Source: Pseudomonas sp. B20(2017)
Lineage (GTDB): Bacteria > Pseudomonadota > Gammaproteobacteria > Pseudomonadales > Pseudomonadaceae
DNA: 64,000 nucleotides
Reading direction: 5' to 3'
Assembly (NCBI RefSeq): GCF_002113125.1
Contig: NZ_NEJP01000002.1
Location: forward strand, 401,177-465,176
Part shown: in pieces, positions 1 through 9,590 of the stretch
Layout: each line of letters begins with the position of its first letter
Position numbering within the stretch: position 1 is the first letter of the stretch
Position numbers and translations under genes: made by a program
The notes under the pieces: model-generated
What the model was told of the DNA's origin: nothing
The model's database searches: none
The model's input: the letters and a program-made list of their open reading frames with translations, nothing else

Positions 1-20
1 GAAACTGGCGCAGACCCCTT

Positions 21-107
21 GTGGGAGCGAGCTTGCTCGCGAAAGCGGTGTGTCAGCTGGCATCACTGCTTCTGAACCATCGCATTCGCGAGCAAGCTCG
101 CTCCCAC
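21..107. repeat. REP pair (inverted)
   Basis: Two copies of the 22-base Pseudomonas REP core (GTGGGAGCGAGCTTGCTCGC type) face each other at 21-42 and 86-107. They lie downstream of the aot operon. In P. aeruginosa argR follows aotP, but no argR fits before the left edge, so it would lie outside the window or be absent. Confidence 0.9.
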
Positions 108-170
108 AGAGGAGTCTGGTCCGCCGTCAGATCCCGAAGCATGACCTAATCTGGTGCATAACGGGAGCGA

Positions 171-935
171 TTACTTGAGGCTGCCCGAGAGGAATTGTTG
201 CAAACGTTCCGACTGCGGATTGACCAGCACTTCACGCGGGTTGCCGCTTTCTTCGACGACGCCTTTGTGCAGGAACACCAGCTGGTTCGACACTTCACGG
301 GCGAAGCCCATTTCGTGGGTTACCACCACCATGGTCCGGCCTTCCTGAGCGAGGGCCTGCATGACTTTCAGCACGTCGCCGACCAGCTCCGGGTCGAGGG
401 CCGAAGTCGGTTCGTCGAACAGCATCACCTCAGGCTCCATCGCCAGCGCACGGGCGATTGCCACACGCTGCTGCTCGCCACCGGACATGTGCCCCGGGAA
501 CGCGTCCTTACGATGAGCCACGCCCACCTTGTTCAGGTAGTGCTCGGCTTTCTCGCGCGCTTCGGCCTTGGACACGCCCAGCACGTGAACCGGCGCTTCC
601 ATGATGTTTTCCAGCGCAGTCATGTGCGACCACAGGTTGAAGTGCTGAAACACCATCGACAGGCGCGAACGCATGCGTTGCAGTTGCTTCGGATCAGCGG
701 CCTTCAGCGCGCCGTCCTTGTTCGCTACCAGCTTCAACTCTTCGTTGTTGAGCAGGATCTTGCCCGCGTGCGGCTGCTCGAGCAGGTTGATGCAGCGCAG
801 GAAAGTACTTTTGCCGGAGCCACTGGAGCCGATGATGCTGATCACATCGCCGGCGGCCGCTTTCAGGGAAACGCCCTTGAGCACTTCGTGACTGCCATAG
901 CGTTTATGCAGGTCTTGGACTTCAAGTTTGTACAT
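171..935 (-). CDS. aotP: Arginine/ornithine ABC transporter ATP-binding protein AotP
   Basis: ATPase of a polar amino-acid importer, acting on the cytoplasmic face with the AotQ-AotM permease pair. Visible motifs are Walker A GSSGSGKST (about residues 36-44), the signature SGGEQQR and Walker B LFDEPTSALD; length (254 aa) fits the HisP/AotP family. I chose the ATG at 935, which reads MYKLEVQDLH; an in-frame GTG at 950 would add five residues. It is the last gene of the operon here, 23 bp after aotO. The operon order matches P. aeruginosa aotJQMOP, where ArgR activates it in response to arginine. The substrate is inferred from that synteny. Confidence 0.9.
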   Translation of the reverse strand: MYKLEVQDLHKRYGSHEVLKGVSLKAAAGDVISIIGSSGSGKSTFLRCINLLEQPHAGKILLNNEELKLVANKDGALKAADPKQLQRMRSRLSMVFQHFNLWSHMTALENIMEAPVHVLGVSKAEAREKAEHYLNKVGVAHRKDAFPGHMSGGEQQRVAIARALAMEPEVMLFDEPTSALDPELVGDVLKVMQALAQEGRTMVVVTHEMGFAREVSNQLVFLHKGVVEESGNPREVLVNPQSERLQQFLSGSLK

Positions 936-958
936 GCGGTCGGTTCTCACAAAAACAG

Positions 959-2071
959 TCAGTCGTTGAGCAAAGGGCCGTCGCGCAGCGCATCGCGCCC
1001 CGCCACTTTGGCCAGCCAGAAACCGGGTTGGGCGTAACGCAGCCGCTCAATGGCAAACAGCACCCCGGACGTACCAGCACACACCGTGCTGACCCGATCC
1101 GACAGCGGATCGATCACTTCGAAAATCTTGTCACCGGCTTCAACCCACTCGCCGGGCTTGCGCAGAAAACTCACCACGCCGGGATGCGGCGGCAGGAGCA
1201 GTTCCGTGCCTTCGAACGGCATGCCTTCGCACGGTTCGTGCACGGCGTTCGGCCACTCGCCACGGATCAGGCCCTGCTCGGCGAGGAACGCCAGAATGCC
1301 TTCGGCCCAGGCTTCAGCCTGCGCAGGCGTGGTGTCAGCCTGACCACCCAGTTCGACGGTGGTCGCCAGGCACGCCAGTGGAATCTGCGCGTCCGGGAAC
1401 AGACGCGACAGACGCAGCCACGGCAGCGAACAGGCTTCATCGAACGAGCTGCCACCGGAATCTTCCGCCAGCAAGCCGACCTTCACATCCAGGTGCGCGG
1501 CGAGCGAACGCCACTGCGGCCAGTGCTGCGGTAACGCATACATGTGCAACGCGGCTTCGCAGTCGCAATGCAGGTCCAGCACCACATCGGCGGTGGCGGC
1601 ATGTTGCAGCAGGATGCGCTGCATGCCTTGTAACTGGCTGCTGGGCTCGGGCAATGCGGCCAGGTGATCGGCCATCGCCTGACGGATCAGACGGATATTG
1701 GCGTGCGGATCATCACCGAGTTGTCCTTCAAGCGTAGCGGCCACGGGAGCGCTGAGTTCGACGAAATCACGGTTGAAATTCTTGCCGCTGCCGGCCTCGA
1801 AACGGCCCTGATGATTGCCTTGCAGCAACTGGCCGAGACCCAGCGGGTTGGCCACCGGTACCAGTTCGATGACGCCGTTGAGCAGGCCCTTGGCTTCGAG
1901 TTCGCCTAGGCGTTTTTTCAGTTCCCAGGCGGTGCGCATGCCGGGCAATTCGTCAGCGTGGAGGCTGGCCTGGATGTAGGCCTTGCGCTCGCCGCTGCCG
2001 AAGCGAAATACCGAAATCCGGCGCTCGCTGCCCAGGTGGCTCCACGGCAGAACGTGGTCGATGCGTTCCAT
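959..2071 (-). CDS. aotO: AotO, AstE/aspartoacylase-like M14 zinc hydrolase
   Basis: This 370-aa protein belongs to the succinylglutamate desuccinylase/aspartoacylase group of M14 metallohydrolases. Zinc ligands can be read as H38 and E41 (HADE) and H168 (LDLHCDCE), with the substrate-binding NFNRDF motif near residue 98. It sits inside the aot transport operon, one base after aotM. The same gene is present in P. aeruginosa (aotO), where it was reported as dispensable for transport. A hydrolytic role on N-acylated arginine or ornithine derivatives is plausible but is inference. Confidence 0.82.
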   Translation of the reverse strand: MERIDHVLPWSHLGSERRISVFRFGSGERKAYIQASLHADELPGMRTAWELKKRLGELEAKGLLNGVIELVPVANPLGLGQLLQGNHQGRFEAGSGKNFNRDFVELSAPVAATLEGQLGDDPHANIRLIRQAMADHLAALPEPSSQLQGMQRILLQHAATADVVLDLHCDCEAALHMYALPQHWPQWRSLAAHLDVKVGLLAEDSGGSSFDEACSLPWLRLSRLFPDAQIPLACLATTVELGGQADTTPAQAEAWAEGILAFLAEQGLIRGEWPNAVHEPCEGMPFEGTELLLPPHPGVVSFLRKPGEWVEAGDKIFEVIDPLSDRVSTVCAGTSGVLFAIERLRYAQPGFWLAKVAGRDALRDGPLLND

Positions 2072-2072
2072 A

Positions 2073-2771
2073 TCAGTGCTTCCTCGGGGCCAGGTAGCTC
2101 AGCCACCGACGCTCGGCCAGCTTGAACAGGCGCACCAGAATGAAGGTCAGGCACAGGTAGAACACGCCGGCGGTGATGTACGCCTCGAACGGCAGGTAGA
2201 ACTGCGCGTTGACGGTACGGGCCGCGCCGGTGATGTCGATCAGGGTCACGATGGACGCCAGACTGGTGGTCTGCAGCATCATGATCACTTCGTTGCTGTA
2301 CTGCGGCAGCGCCCGGCGCAGGGCCGACGGCAACAGAATGCGCTTGTACATCTTGACCCGCGACATGCCCATGGCCTTGGCCGCTTCGATCTCGCCGTTC
2401 GGCGTGGCCTTCAGGCTGCCGGCGATGATTTCGGCGGTGTAGGCGCTGGTGTTGATCGCGAACGCCAGGCAAGCACAGAACGTTGCGCTGGACAGCCACG
2501 GCCAGAGGAAGCTTTCACGCACCGCTTCGAACTGGGCCAGACCGTAGTAGATCAGGAACAGCTGCACCAGCATCGGCGTGCCGCGAATCACGTAGGTATA
2601 GAGCCACGCCGCGCCGTTGACCACAGCGTTCTTGGATACGCGCATCAGCCCCAGCGGCAGGGCCGCGAGCAGACCGAAGAACAGCGACAGCGCGAGCAAC
2701 TTGAGGGTCGTGACCAGACCGCCGAAGTACAGCGGCAGGGCCTCCCAAATGACGTTGTAGTCGAAGATCAT
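2073..2771 (-). CDS. aotM: Arginine/ornithine ABC transporter permease AotM
   Basis: Inner-membrane permease of the HisM/ArtM type, 232 aa with about five hydrophobic segments. The EAA loop typical of ABC importer permeases is visible as EIEAAKAMGMSRVKMYKRIL. Its start overlaps the end of aotQ by four bases (2768-2771), which suggests translational coupling. It should pair with AotQ to form the channel energised by AotP. Confidence 0.9.
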   Translation of the reverse strand: MIFDYNVIWEALPLYFGGLVTTLKLLALSLFFGLLAALPLGLMRVSKNAVVNGAAWLYTYVIRGTPMLVQLFLIYYGLAQFEAVRESFLWPWLSSATFCACLAFAINTSAYTAEIIAGSLKATPNGEIEAAKAMGMSRVKMYKRILLPSALRRALPQYSNEVIMMLQTTSLASIVTLIDITGAARTVNAQFYLPFEAYITAGVFYLCLTFILVRLFKLAERRWLSYLAPRKH

Positions 2772-3457
2772 AGATCAGCCGCCCTTACGCCTACCGAGTA
2801 GCGCTTCTCAAGGTGACGCAGCGCCAGCAACGAGACACTGGTGATCACCAGGTACATCGCCGCCACTGCGAGGAAGAAGGTGAAAGGCTCGCGGGTGGCA
2901 TCGGCCGCCTGCTTGGCCTTGAACATCATGTCTTGCAGACCGACCACGGAAATCAGCGCGGTGGCCTTGGTCAACACCAGCCAGTTGTTGGTGAAGCCCG
3001 GAATCGCCAGACGAATCATCTGCGGCACCAGCACCCGGAAGAACACCTGGAAGCTGCTCATGCCGTACGCCATGCCGGCTTCGGCCTGACCTTTGGGGAT
3101 CGCCATGAACGCGCCGCGGAAGGTTTCCGACAGGTACGCACCGAAGATGAAACCGAGGGTGCCGATACCGGCGGCCAGCGGGTTCAGGTCGATGTAGTCG
3201 TCATAGCCGAGCATCGGTGCGACGCGGTTGAGCAGGTCCTGACCGCCGTAGAAGATCAGCAGGATCAGCACCAGGTCGGGAATCCCGCGGATCACCGTGG
3301 AATACAGATCGCCCAGCCACGCCAGCCAGCGCACCGGCGACAGGCGCAACGCGACGCCGATCAGCCCGAGAACGATGGCCAGGGCCATGGACGACAAGGC
3401 GAGCTGAAGCGTCAGCCAAGCGCCATCGAGGATGACAGCCCCGTAGCCTTTCAACAT
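2768..3457 (-). CDS. aotQ: Arginine/ornithine ABC transporter permease AotQ
   Basis: Inner-membrane permease of the HisQ/ArtQ type, 229 aa. It begins MLKGYGAVILDGAWLTLQLA, the usual N-terminal region of this family, and carries an EAA-like loop (GQAEAGMAYGMSSFQVFFRV). It lies 91 bp downstream of the binding-protein gene and overlaps aotM by four bases. Together with AotM it would move arginine and ornithine across the inner membrane. Confidence 0.9.
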   Translation of the reverse strand: MLKGYGAVILDGAWLTLQLALSSMALAIVLGLIGVALRLSPVRWLAWLGDLYSTVIRGIPDLVLILLIFYGGQDLLNRVAPMLGYDDYIDLNPLAAGIGTLGFIFGAYLSETFRGAFMAIPKGQAEAGMAYGMSSFQVFFRVLVPQMIRLAIPGFTNNWLVLTKATALISVVGLQDMMFKAKQAADATREPFTFFLAVAAMYLVITSVSLLALRHLEKRYSVGVRAADL

Positions 3458-3548
3458 GATTCAGGTCCTCGAAAGTTGGGATGAAAAAATGGCGCAAACC
3501 GCAGAGATCCTGTTGCTTGCGCCATTTCGGACGGGTCGAGCGACGTCT

Positions 3549-4322
3549 TTACTTGCCGTAAATGTCGAAGTCGAAGTACTTGTCCTGGATTGCCTTGTAC
3601 TTGCCGTTCTCGCGGATGGCCGCGATGGCGGTGTTGATCTTGTCTTTCAGGGCGTCGCCCTTGCGTACCGCGATGCCTACGCCGTCGCCGAAGTATTTGA
3701 CGTCTGTGAACGCCGGGCCGACGAACGCGAAGCCTTTGCCGGCGTCGGTTTTCAGGAAGCCGTCATTCAACAGCGTAGCGTCCGCCACGGTGCCGTCGAG
3801 GCGACCGGCGGCCACGTCGAGGTAGATTTCGTTCTGCGAGCCGTACGGCTTGATCTCGGCACCCAGCGGGGCCAGGACTTCGCGGGCGAAACGCTCGTGG
3901 ATCGAACCACGCTGCACGCCGATGTTCTTGCCCTTCAGCTCAGCCAGACCTTCGCTGACCTGAGTGCCTTCCTTCATCACGAGGCGGGCCGGGGTGTTGT
4001 AGTACTTGTTGGTGAAGTCCACGGATTTCTTGCGGTCTTCAGTGATCGACATGGACGAGAGGATCGCGTCGATCTTGCGCACTTTGAGTGCCGGGATCAG
4101 ACCGTCGAACTCTTGCTCGACCCACTGGCACTTGACCTTCATCTCTTCGCACAGTGCGTTGCCGATGTCGTAGTCGAAACCGACGATGCTGCCGTCCGGC
4201 GCTTTGGAGGCGAATGGAGGGTAAGCCGCTTCGATACCGATTTTCAGAGGCTTTTCATCGGCGAATGTCGGCAGGGACAGCACGGACAGTGCCAGGGCGC
4301 CAAGCAGCACAAGTTTCTTCAT
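3549..4322 (-). CDS. aotJ: Arginine/ornithine-binding periplasmic protein AotJ
   Basis: Solute-binding protein of family SBP-bac-3, 257 aa from the ATG at 4322. A signal peptide is clear: [20 protein letters not shown], cut before ADEKPLKIG. The lobe-1 motif [15 protein letters not shown] and the later [14 protein letters not shown] are typical of lysine/arginine/ornithine-binding proteins. The ATG is preceded by GGAG at good spacing, and a longer upstream reading frame has no Shine-Dalgarno or signal peptide. It is the first gene of the aot operon. A candidate ArgR site lies about 190 bp upstream. Confidence 0.92.
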   Translation of the reverse strand: MKKLVLLGALALSVLSLPTFADEKPLKIGIEAAYPPFASKAPDGSIVGFDYDIGNALCEEMKVKCQWVEQEFDGLIPALKVRKIDAILSSMSITEDRKKSVDFTNKYYNTPARLVMKEGTQVSEGLAELKGKNIGVQRGSIHERFAREVLAPLGAEIKPYGSQNEIYLDVAAGRLDGTVADATLLNDGFLKTDAGKGFAFVGPAFTDVKYFGDGVGIAVRKGDALKDKINTAIAAIRENGKYKAIQDKYFDFDIYGK

Positions 4323-4872
4323 CTTGGGACTCCATCGGTAAAGGGCAAAAACGGCAGAGTGAGCGACAGCCCAATATGCGAATGGGTGTAACGAAATCGG
4401 TTGCTGCGTGCGTGGGACAATTCCAGTCAAAACCGCGAAGGCTTCAACGCAAGCCACGACGAGCGAGTGATCGGCATTCTAACGACAGGCCCGAAGCCGA
4501 TATTTCTTCAATGCGACAACTAATTACAGATGCACCGAGAAACCCGCTTGAGCACATTGACAGCCCTGCAATTTCATGCAAGAGCGAAAGACAGTGAACC
4601 GATCTATGCTGCAAATTGCGGGCCTATTATTCGCAAACCCTTCTAATCCGGCAAGCGCGGGGTTATGTCTTATTTTTCACCGGGGGTTTTGAGGCCCGAA
4701 AACGGGGCAATGCGTTTCCGGACGCCCCGTTGCGGAGCAGGCGGTTACACATTCAGTTACGTGCAATCCCTTGGGTAACAACGGGAAATGTCCTACGGCT
4801 GAAATCGATAATTATTGGTTGGATGGTTTTGAGTTCCGACAGCGGACAACACCGATGCCGGACAAATTGCCT
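4323..4872. other. Non-coding region upstream of aotJ
   Basis: About 550 bp with no convincing gene. It must hold the aotJ promoter and possible ArgR sites: TGTCGC cores on the minus strand at 4363-4368 and 4513-4518. Short plus-strand reading frames here lack ribosome-binding sites. The rest of the gap up to acsA is a REP pair and the acsA terminator. Confidence 0.6.
4503..4518 (-). promoter_or_regulatory. Candidate ArgR half-site for the aot operon
   Basis: Read on the minus strand this is TGTCGC-N8-AA, an exact fit to the ArgR half-site described for P. aeruginosa. A related TGTCGT begins 31 bp further towards aotJ, which is not the 21-bp spacing expected for a tandem full site. The call is therefore tentative. 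Confidence 0.35.
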
Positions 4873-4934
4873 TCGCGAGCAGGCTCGCTCCCACATTGAA
4901 ATGCAACCCCCTGTGGGAGCGAGCCTGCTCGCGA
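4873..4934. repeat. REP pair (inverted)
   Basis: Inverted REP cores at 4873-4894 and 4913-4934 (variant with GAGCAGGCTCGC), separated by only 18 bp, so they could fold into one long cruciform. They lie between the acsA terminator and the aotJ promoter region. Confidence 0.9.
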
Positions 4935-4970
4935 AGAGGTCAGCAAGCCCACTACAAACCCTGCAGGCAT

Positions 4971-5003
4971 AAAAAAGCCCTGCCCGGCATTACCGGGCAG
5001 GGC
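4971..5003 (-). terminator. Rho-independent terminator of acsA
   Basis: On the minus strand an 11-bp GC-rich stem (GCCCTGCCCGG with its complement, loop CATTA) is followed directly by six T residues. It begins about 20 bp after the acsA stop codon. Confidence 0.9.
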
Positions 5004-5021
5004 CTTCTATGGCTCTAACTC

Positions 5022-6977
<1,956 letters not shown>

Positions 6978-7429
6978 CTTTCCTACCTCGGTGTAATAGT
7001 TGTTTTTGTATGACCCTGTTGTAGCCGGGGCGCCCGTATAGAACCATTCGACGATGGTAGTAACAAGCCCCTACAAAACATCCAGAAATGCCCGGAACAC
7101 CCCTGAAGCAAACGACACAACCCTTGTGGGAGCTGGCTTGCGAGCGACTCAGACGACCCGGTTTCCCGAGAAAGCCGCAGCGGTGGTCACACGATATCCA
7201 GGGATTGTTACCAAATTTGCCAAAGGTGTTTATCAAAACCGGGTCTGTTTACCCCTACTCCGCCTCCCTAAAATTCACCTCGCCGACAAGGCAAAGCGAT
7301 TAACAAGGTTACAGCCCCCACGAAGGCCGTTAATCCAGTTCTGAAGTAACAAAGCAAAACGATGAAGTTCCACACGCAACCCCAAAAAGGTTGCGTGACC
7401 CCACTCGACCTCAAGAAGGTAAATTTCAA
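6978..7429. other. Divergent promoter region between acsA and the DUF2790 gene
   Basis: About 450 bp without a credible gene. It holds one solitary, degenerate REP half (GTGGGAGCTGGCTTGCGAGCG, about 7126-7146) and, near its right end, a 9-bp hairpin in the presumed leader of the DUF2790 gene. I could not assign promoter boxes with confidence. Confidence 0.6.
7373..7397 (+). promoter_or_regulatory. Perfect hairpin in the DUF2790 5' leader
   Basis: CACGCAACC and GGTTGCGTG form a perfect 9-bp stem with a 7-base A-rich loop. It ends 32 bases before the ATG at 7430. It could be a leader structure or a weak attenuator; there is no T tract after it. Confidence 0.45.
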
Positions 7430-7690
7430 ATGAAAGCTTTATTGGTTCTGGCCCTCAGCAGTCTGTGCGCAACCGCCATGGCAGACGAGGTTCCGACTGA
7501 TGTCGCACAGCAACAACCAGCCATCGAGGAATACACTTACTCCACTCACCTGGACATCGCCAAAGTTGTTTCCATGAGCGAAGTTCCAAATGTCTGCGAA
7601 GTAGTACCGATGAAAATGGAGTACGACGACTCCAAGGGTCAGCGTCACATCCTGCGTTACAGCATCATGGGCAACGGCTGCACCAATTGA
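7430..7690 (+). CDS. Small exported DUF2790 protein
   Basis: An 86-aa protein with a signal peptide (MKALLVLALSSLCATAMA, cut before DEVP) and the C-terminal pattern CEVVPMKMEYDD...RYSIMGNGC that marks the DUF2790 family of Pseudomonas. The two cysteines may form a disulphide in the periplasm. I chose the ATG at 7430 because the signal peptide starts there and an AAGAAGG element precedes it; an upstream in-frame ATG at 7391 would bury the signal sequence. Function unknown. DUF2790 genes often occur as several paralogues per genome. Confidence 0.8.
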   Translation: MKALLVLALSSLCATAMADEVPTDVAQQQPAIEEYTYSTHLDIAKVVSMSEVPNVCEVVPMKMEYDDSKGQRHILRYSIMGNGCTN

Positions 7691-7745
7691 TGTTTTGAGA
7701 CTGCACCGAATCGGATCGCTCAGCGCAACATCGAGGGTCTATTCC

Positions 7746-7765
7746 AGCCCGGCTTCGGTCGGGCT
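7746..7765 (+). terminator. Putative terminator after the DUF2790 gene
   Basis: AGCCCG and CGGGCT enclose a TTCG tetraloop extended by two more pairs. The following bases are only moderately T-rich (CAGTTGTGTTT), so it is a likely but not strong terminator. Confidence 0.55.
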
Positions 7766-8244
7766 CAGTTGTGTTTGAAGCGGCGCAAAAGGGTTGCAAA
7801 ACACAAGATATAGTAAAAAACACGGTTTTTTGCTCGTTTTTTGAGCAATCAATCACACGCCAAAAAATTAATGAAAAAAAATTCTCCGGGGCCAATCCCG
7901 GCGAAAGCCCTGTAAACCCTCGCTCCGAACGAAATCACCTTCCCGCTCGAACACCCTGCGCTGTTTCGCCCTCCCCCACGCGGTTGTTTTTTTCCCTATA
8001 ATGCCGCCCCATCGGGTCAGCAATATTCCCTTACAGGGATCAAAGCCATTCTGAAGCCCCGCAGCAGCGTCAACGCTGACTCGCGCCCGTCAGAGGCTCT
8101 CGGAAACCCGAAAAAATTTTCTGTTTATTGCCTGCGTAGCACCGCTGCAAAAAACGACATCCAACGCGGCCTGTACGGCCGTGTGAAAAACCAACCCATC
8201 AGTTTTCACACGGGCACAGGCCCTCACGCAGGAGACGACACGTC
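7766..8244 (+). promoter_or_regulatory. nrdB promoter and long leader
   Basis: About 480 bp upstream of nrdB without a gene. A sequence at 7801-7816 (ACACAAGATATAGTAA) resembles one NrdR box, matching about 13 of 16 positions of the consensus I remember; the usual second box about 31 bp away is not evident. A TATAAT element lies at 7997-8002 without a good -35, which would give a leader of roughly 235 bases. The segment 7800-7880 is strongly AT-rich. Confidence 0.35.
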
Positions 8245-9495
8245 ATGCTGAGCTGGGACGAATTCGACAAAGAAGACAGTGAAGAAGCAGTAGTGAAAGG
8301 CGCCAACGCCGGCCACGCTAGCGAAGCCAACATGGACCGCCTCGACAGCGCCGGCGGTGCCGCCGCCCTCGAAGCCCGTGCCGTGACCGCCGAAGACTCG
8401 GCCGCCGTGGCCCGCGCCAAGGCTGCACTGGATTCCCTCGACGTCGCCGAAGGCCTCGCCGAACTCGAAGGCTCCGCTGCCCGTGTCGCCGTTGACGAAA
8501 AGCGCATGATCAACTGCCGCGCCGACCTCAACCAGCTCGTGCCATTCAAGTACGACTGGGCCTGGCAGAAATACCTGGACGGCTGCGCAAACCACTGGAT
8601 GCCGCAAGAAGTCAACATGACCGCCGACATCGCCCTCTGGAAAAACCCGGAAGGCCTGACCGACGACGAGCGCCGCATCGTGATGCGCAACCTCGGCTTC
8701 TTCTCCACCGCCGACTCCCTGGTTGCCAACAACCTGGCCCTGGCCGTGTACCGCCTGATCACCAACCCGGAATGCCGCCAGTACATCCTGCGCCAGGCGT
8801 TCGAAGAGGCGATCCACACCCACGCCTACCAGTACTGCATCGAATCACTGGGCATGGATGAAGGCGAGATCTTCAACATGTACCACGAGATCCCGTCGGT
8901 CGCGAAAAAAGCCGCCTGGGGCCTGAAATACACCCGCGCCATCTCCGACCCGGAATTCAACACCGGCACCGTAGAGACCGACAAAGAACTGCTGCGCAAC
9001 CTGATCGCCTACTACTGCGTTCTGGAAGGCATCTTCTTCTACTGCGGCTTCACCCAGATCCTCTCCATGGGCCGCCGCAACAAAATGACCGGCGTCGCCG
9101 AGCAGTTCCAGTACATCCTGCGCGACGAATCCATGCACCTGAACTTCGGCATCGACGTGATCAACCAGATCAAAATCGAAAACCCACACCTGTGGGACGC
9201 CGAAATGAAGGAAGAAGCTTCGCAGATGATTCTGCAAGGCACTCAGCTGGAAATCGAATACGCGCGTGACACCATGCCTCGCGGCGTACTGGGCATGAAC
9301 GCTGCGATGATGGAGGACTATCTGAAGTTCATCGCTAACCGTCGTCTGTCGCAGATTGGTTTGAAGGAAGAGTACCCAGGGACGACTAACCCGTTCCCTT
9401 GGATGAGCGAGATTATGGACTTGAAGAAAGAGAAGAATTTCTTTGAGACGCGGGTTATTGAGTATCAGACTGGTGGTGCGTTGAGCTGGGATTAA
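8245..9495 (+). CDS. nrdB: Class Ia ribonucleotide reductase beta subunit NrdB
   Basis: Supplies the tyrosyl radical and di-iron centre used by NrdA to reduce ribonucleoside diphosphates. Iron ligands can be read as D157, E188, H191, E261, E295 and H298 ([30 protein letters not shown]). Y195 in HTHAY is the likely radical tyrosine by alignment with E. coli Y122. It is 416 aa, about 40 longer than E. coli NrdB, because of an Ala/Glu-rich N-terminal stretch (residues 1-85) as in other pseudomonads. The LSWD motif occurs at both ends; the C-terminal tail normally docks to NrdA. No nrdA is present in this window. Confidence 0.95.
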   Translation: MLSWDEFDKEDSEEAVVKGANAGHASEANMDRLDSAGGAAALEARAVTAEDSAAVARAKAALDSLDVAEGLAELEGSAARVAVDEKRMINCRADLNQLVPFKYDWAWQKYLDGCANHWMPQEVNMTADIALWKNPEGLTDDERRIVMRNLGFFSTADSLVANNLALAVYRLITNPECRQYILRQAFEEAIHTHAYQYCIESLGMDEGEIFNMYHEIPSVAKKAAWGLKYTRAISDPEFNTGTVETDKELLRNLIAYYCVLEGIFFYCGFTQILSMGRRNKMTGVAEQFQYILRDESMHLNFGIDVINQIKIENPHLWDAEMKEEASQMILQGTQLEIEYARDTMPRGVLGMNAAMMEDYLKFIANRRLSQIGLKEEYPGTTNPFPWMSEIMDLKKEKNFFETRVIEYQTGGALSWD

Positions 9496-9522
9496 CATAA
9501 AAAGCACTAAGCTAGAAGTATC

Positions 9523-9554
9523 AAAGGGGATCGCTATCATAGCGATCCCTTTTT
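9523..9554 (+). terminator. Rho-independent terminator of nrdB
   Basis: A 10-bp stem (GGGATCGCTA with TAGCGATCCC, loop TCA) is followed by five T residues. It begins about 30 bp after the nrdB stop and marks the boundary between core chromosome and the AT-rich island. Confidence 0.9.
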
Positions 9555-9590
9555 CACATATGCCATGAGTAAGCAGAAAGGATCTCTATA

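Noticed and set aside
7801..7862. AT-rich stretch with TGCTC-N7-GAGCA as a terminator
   Set aside because: Only a 5-bp stem and no suitable upstream gene end; more likely promoter DNA of nrdB.
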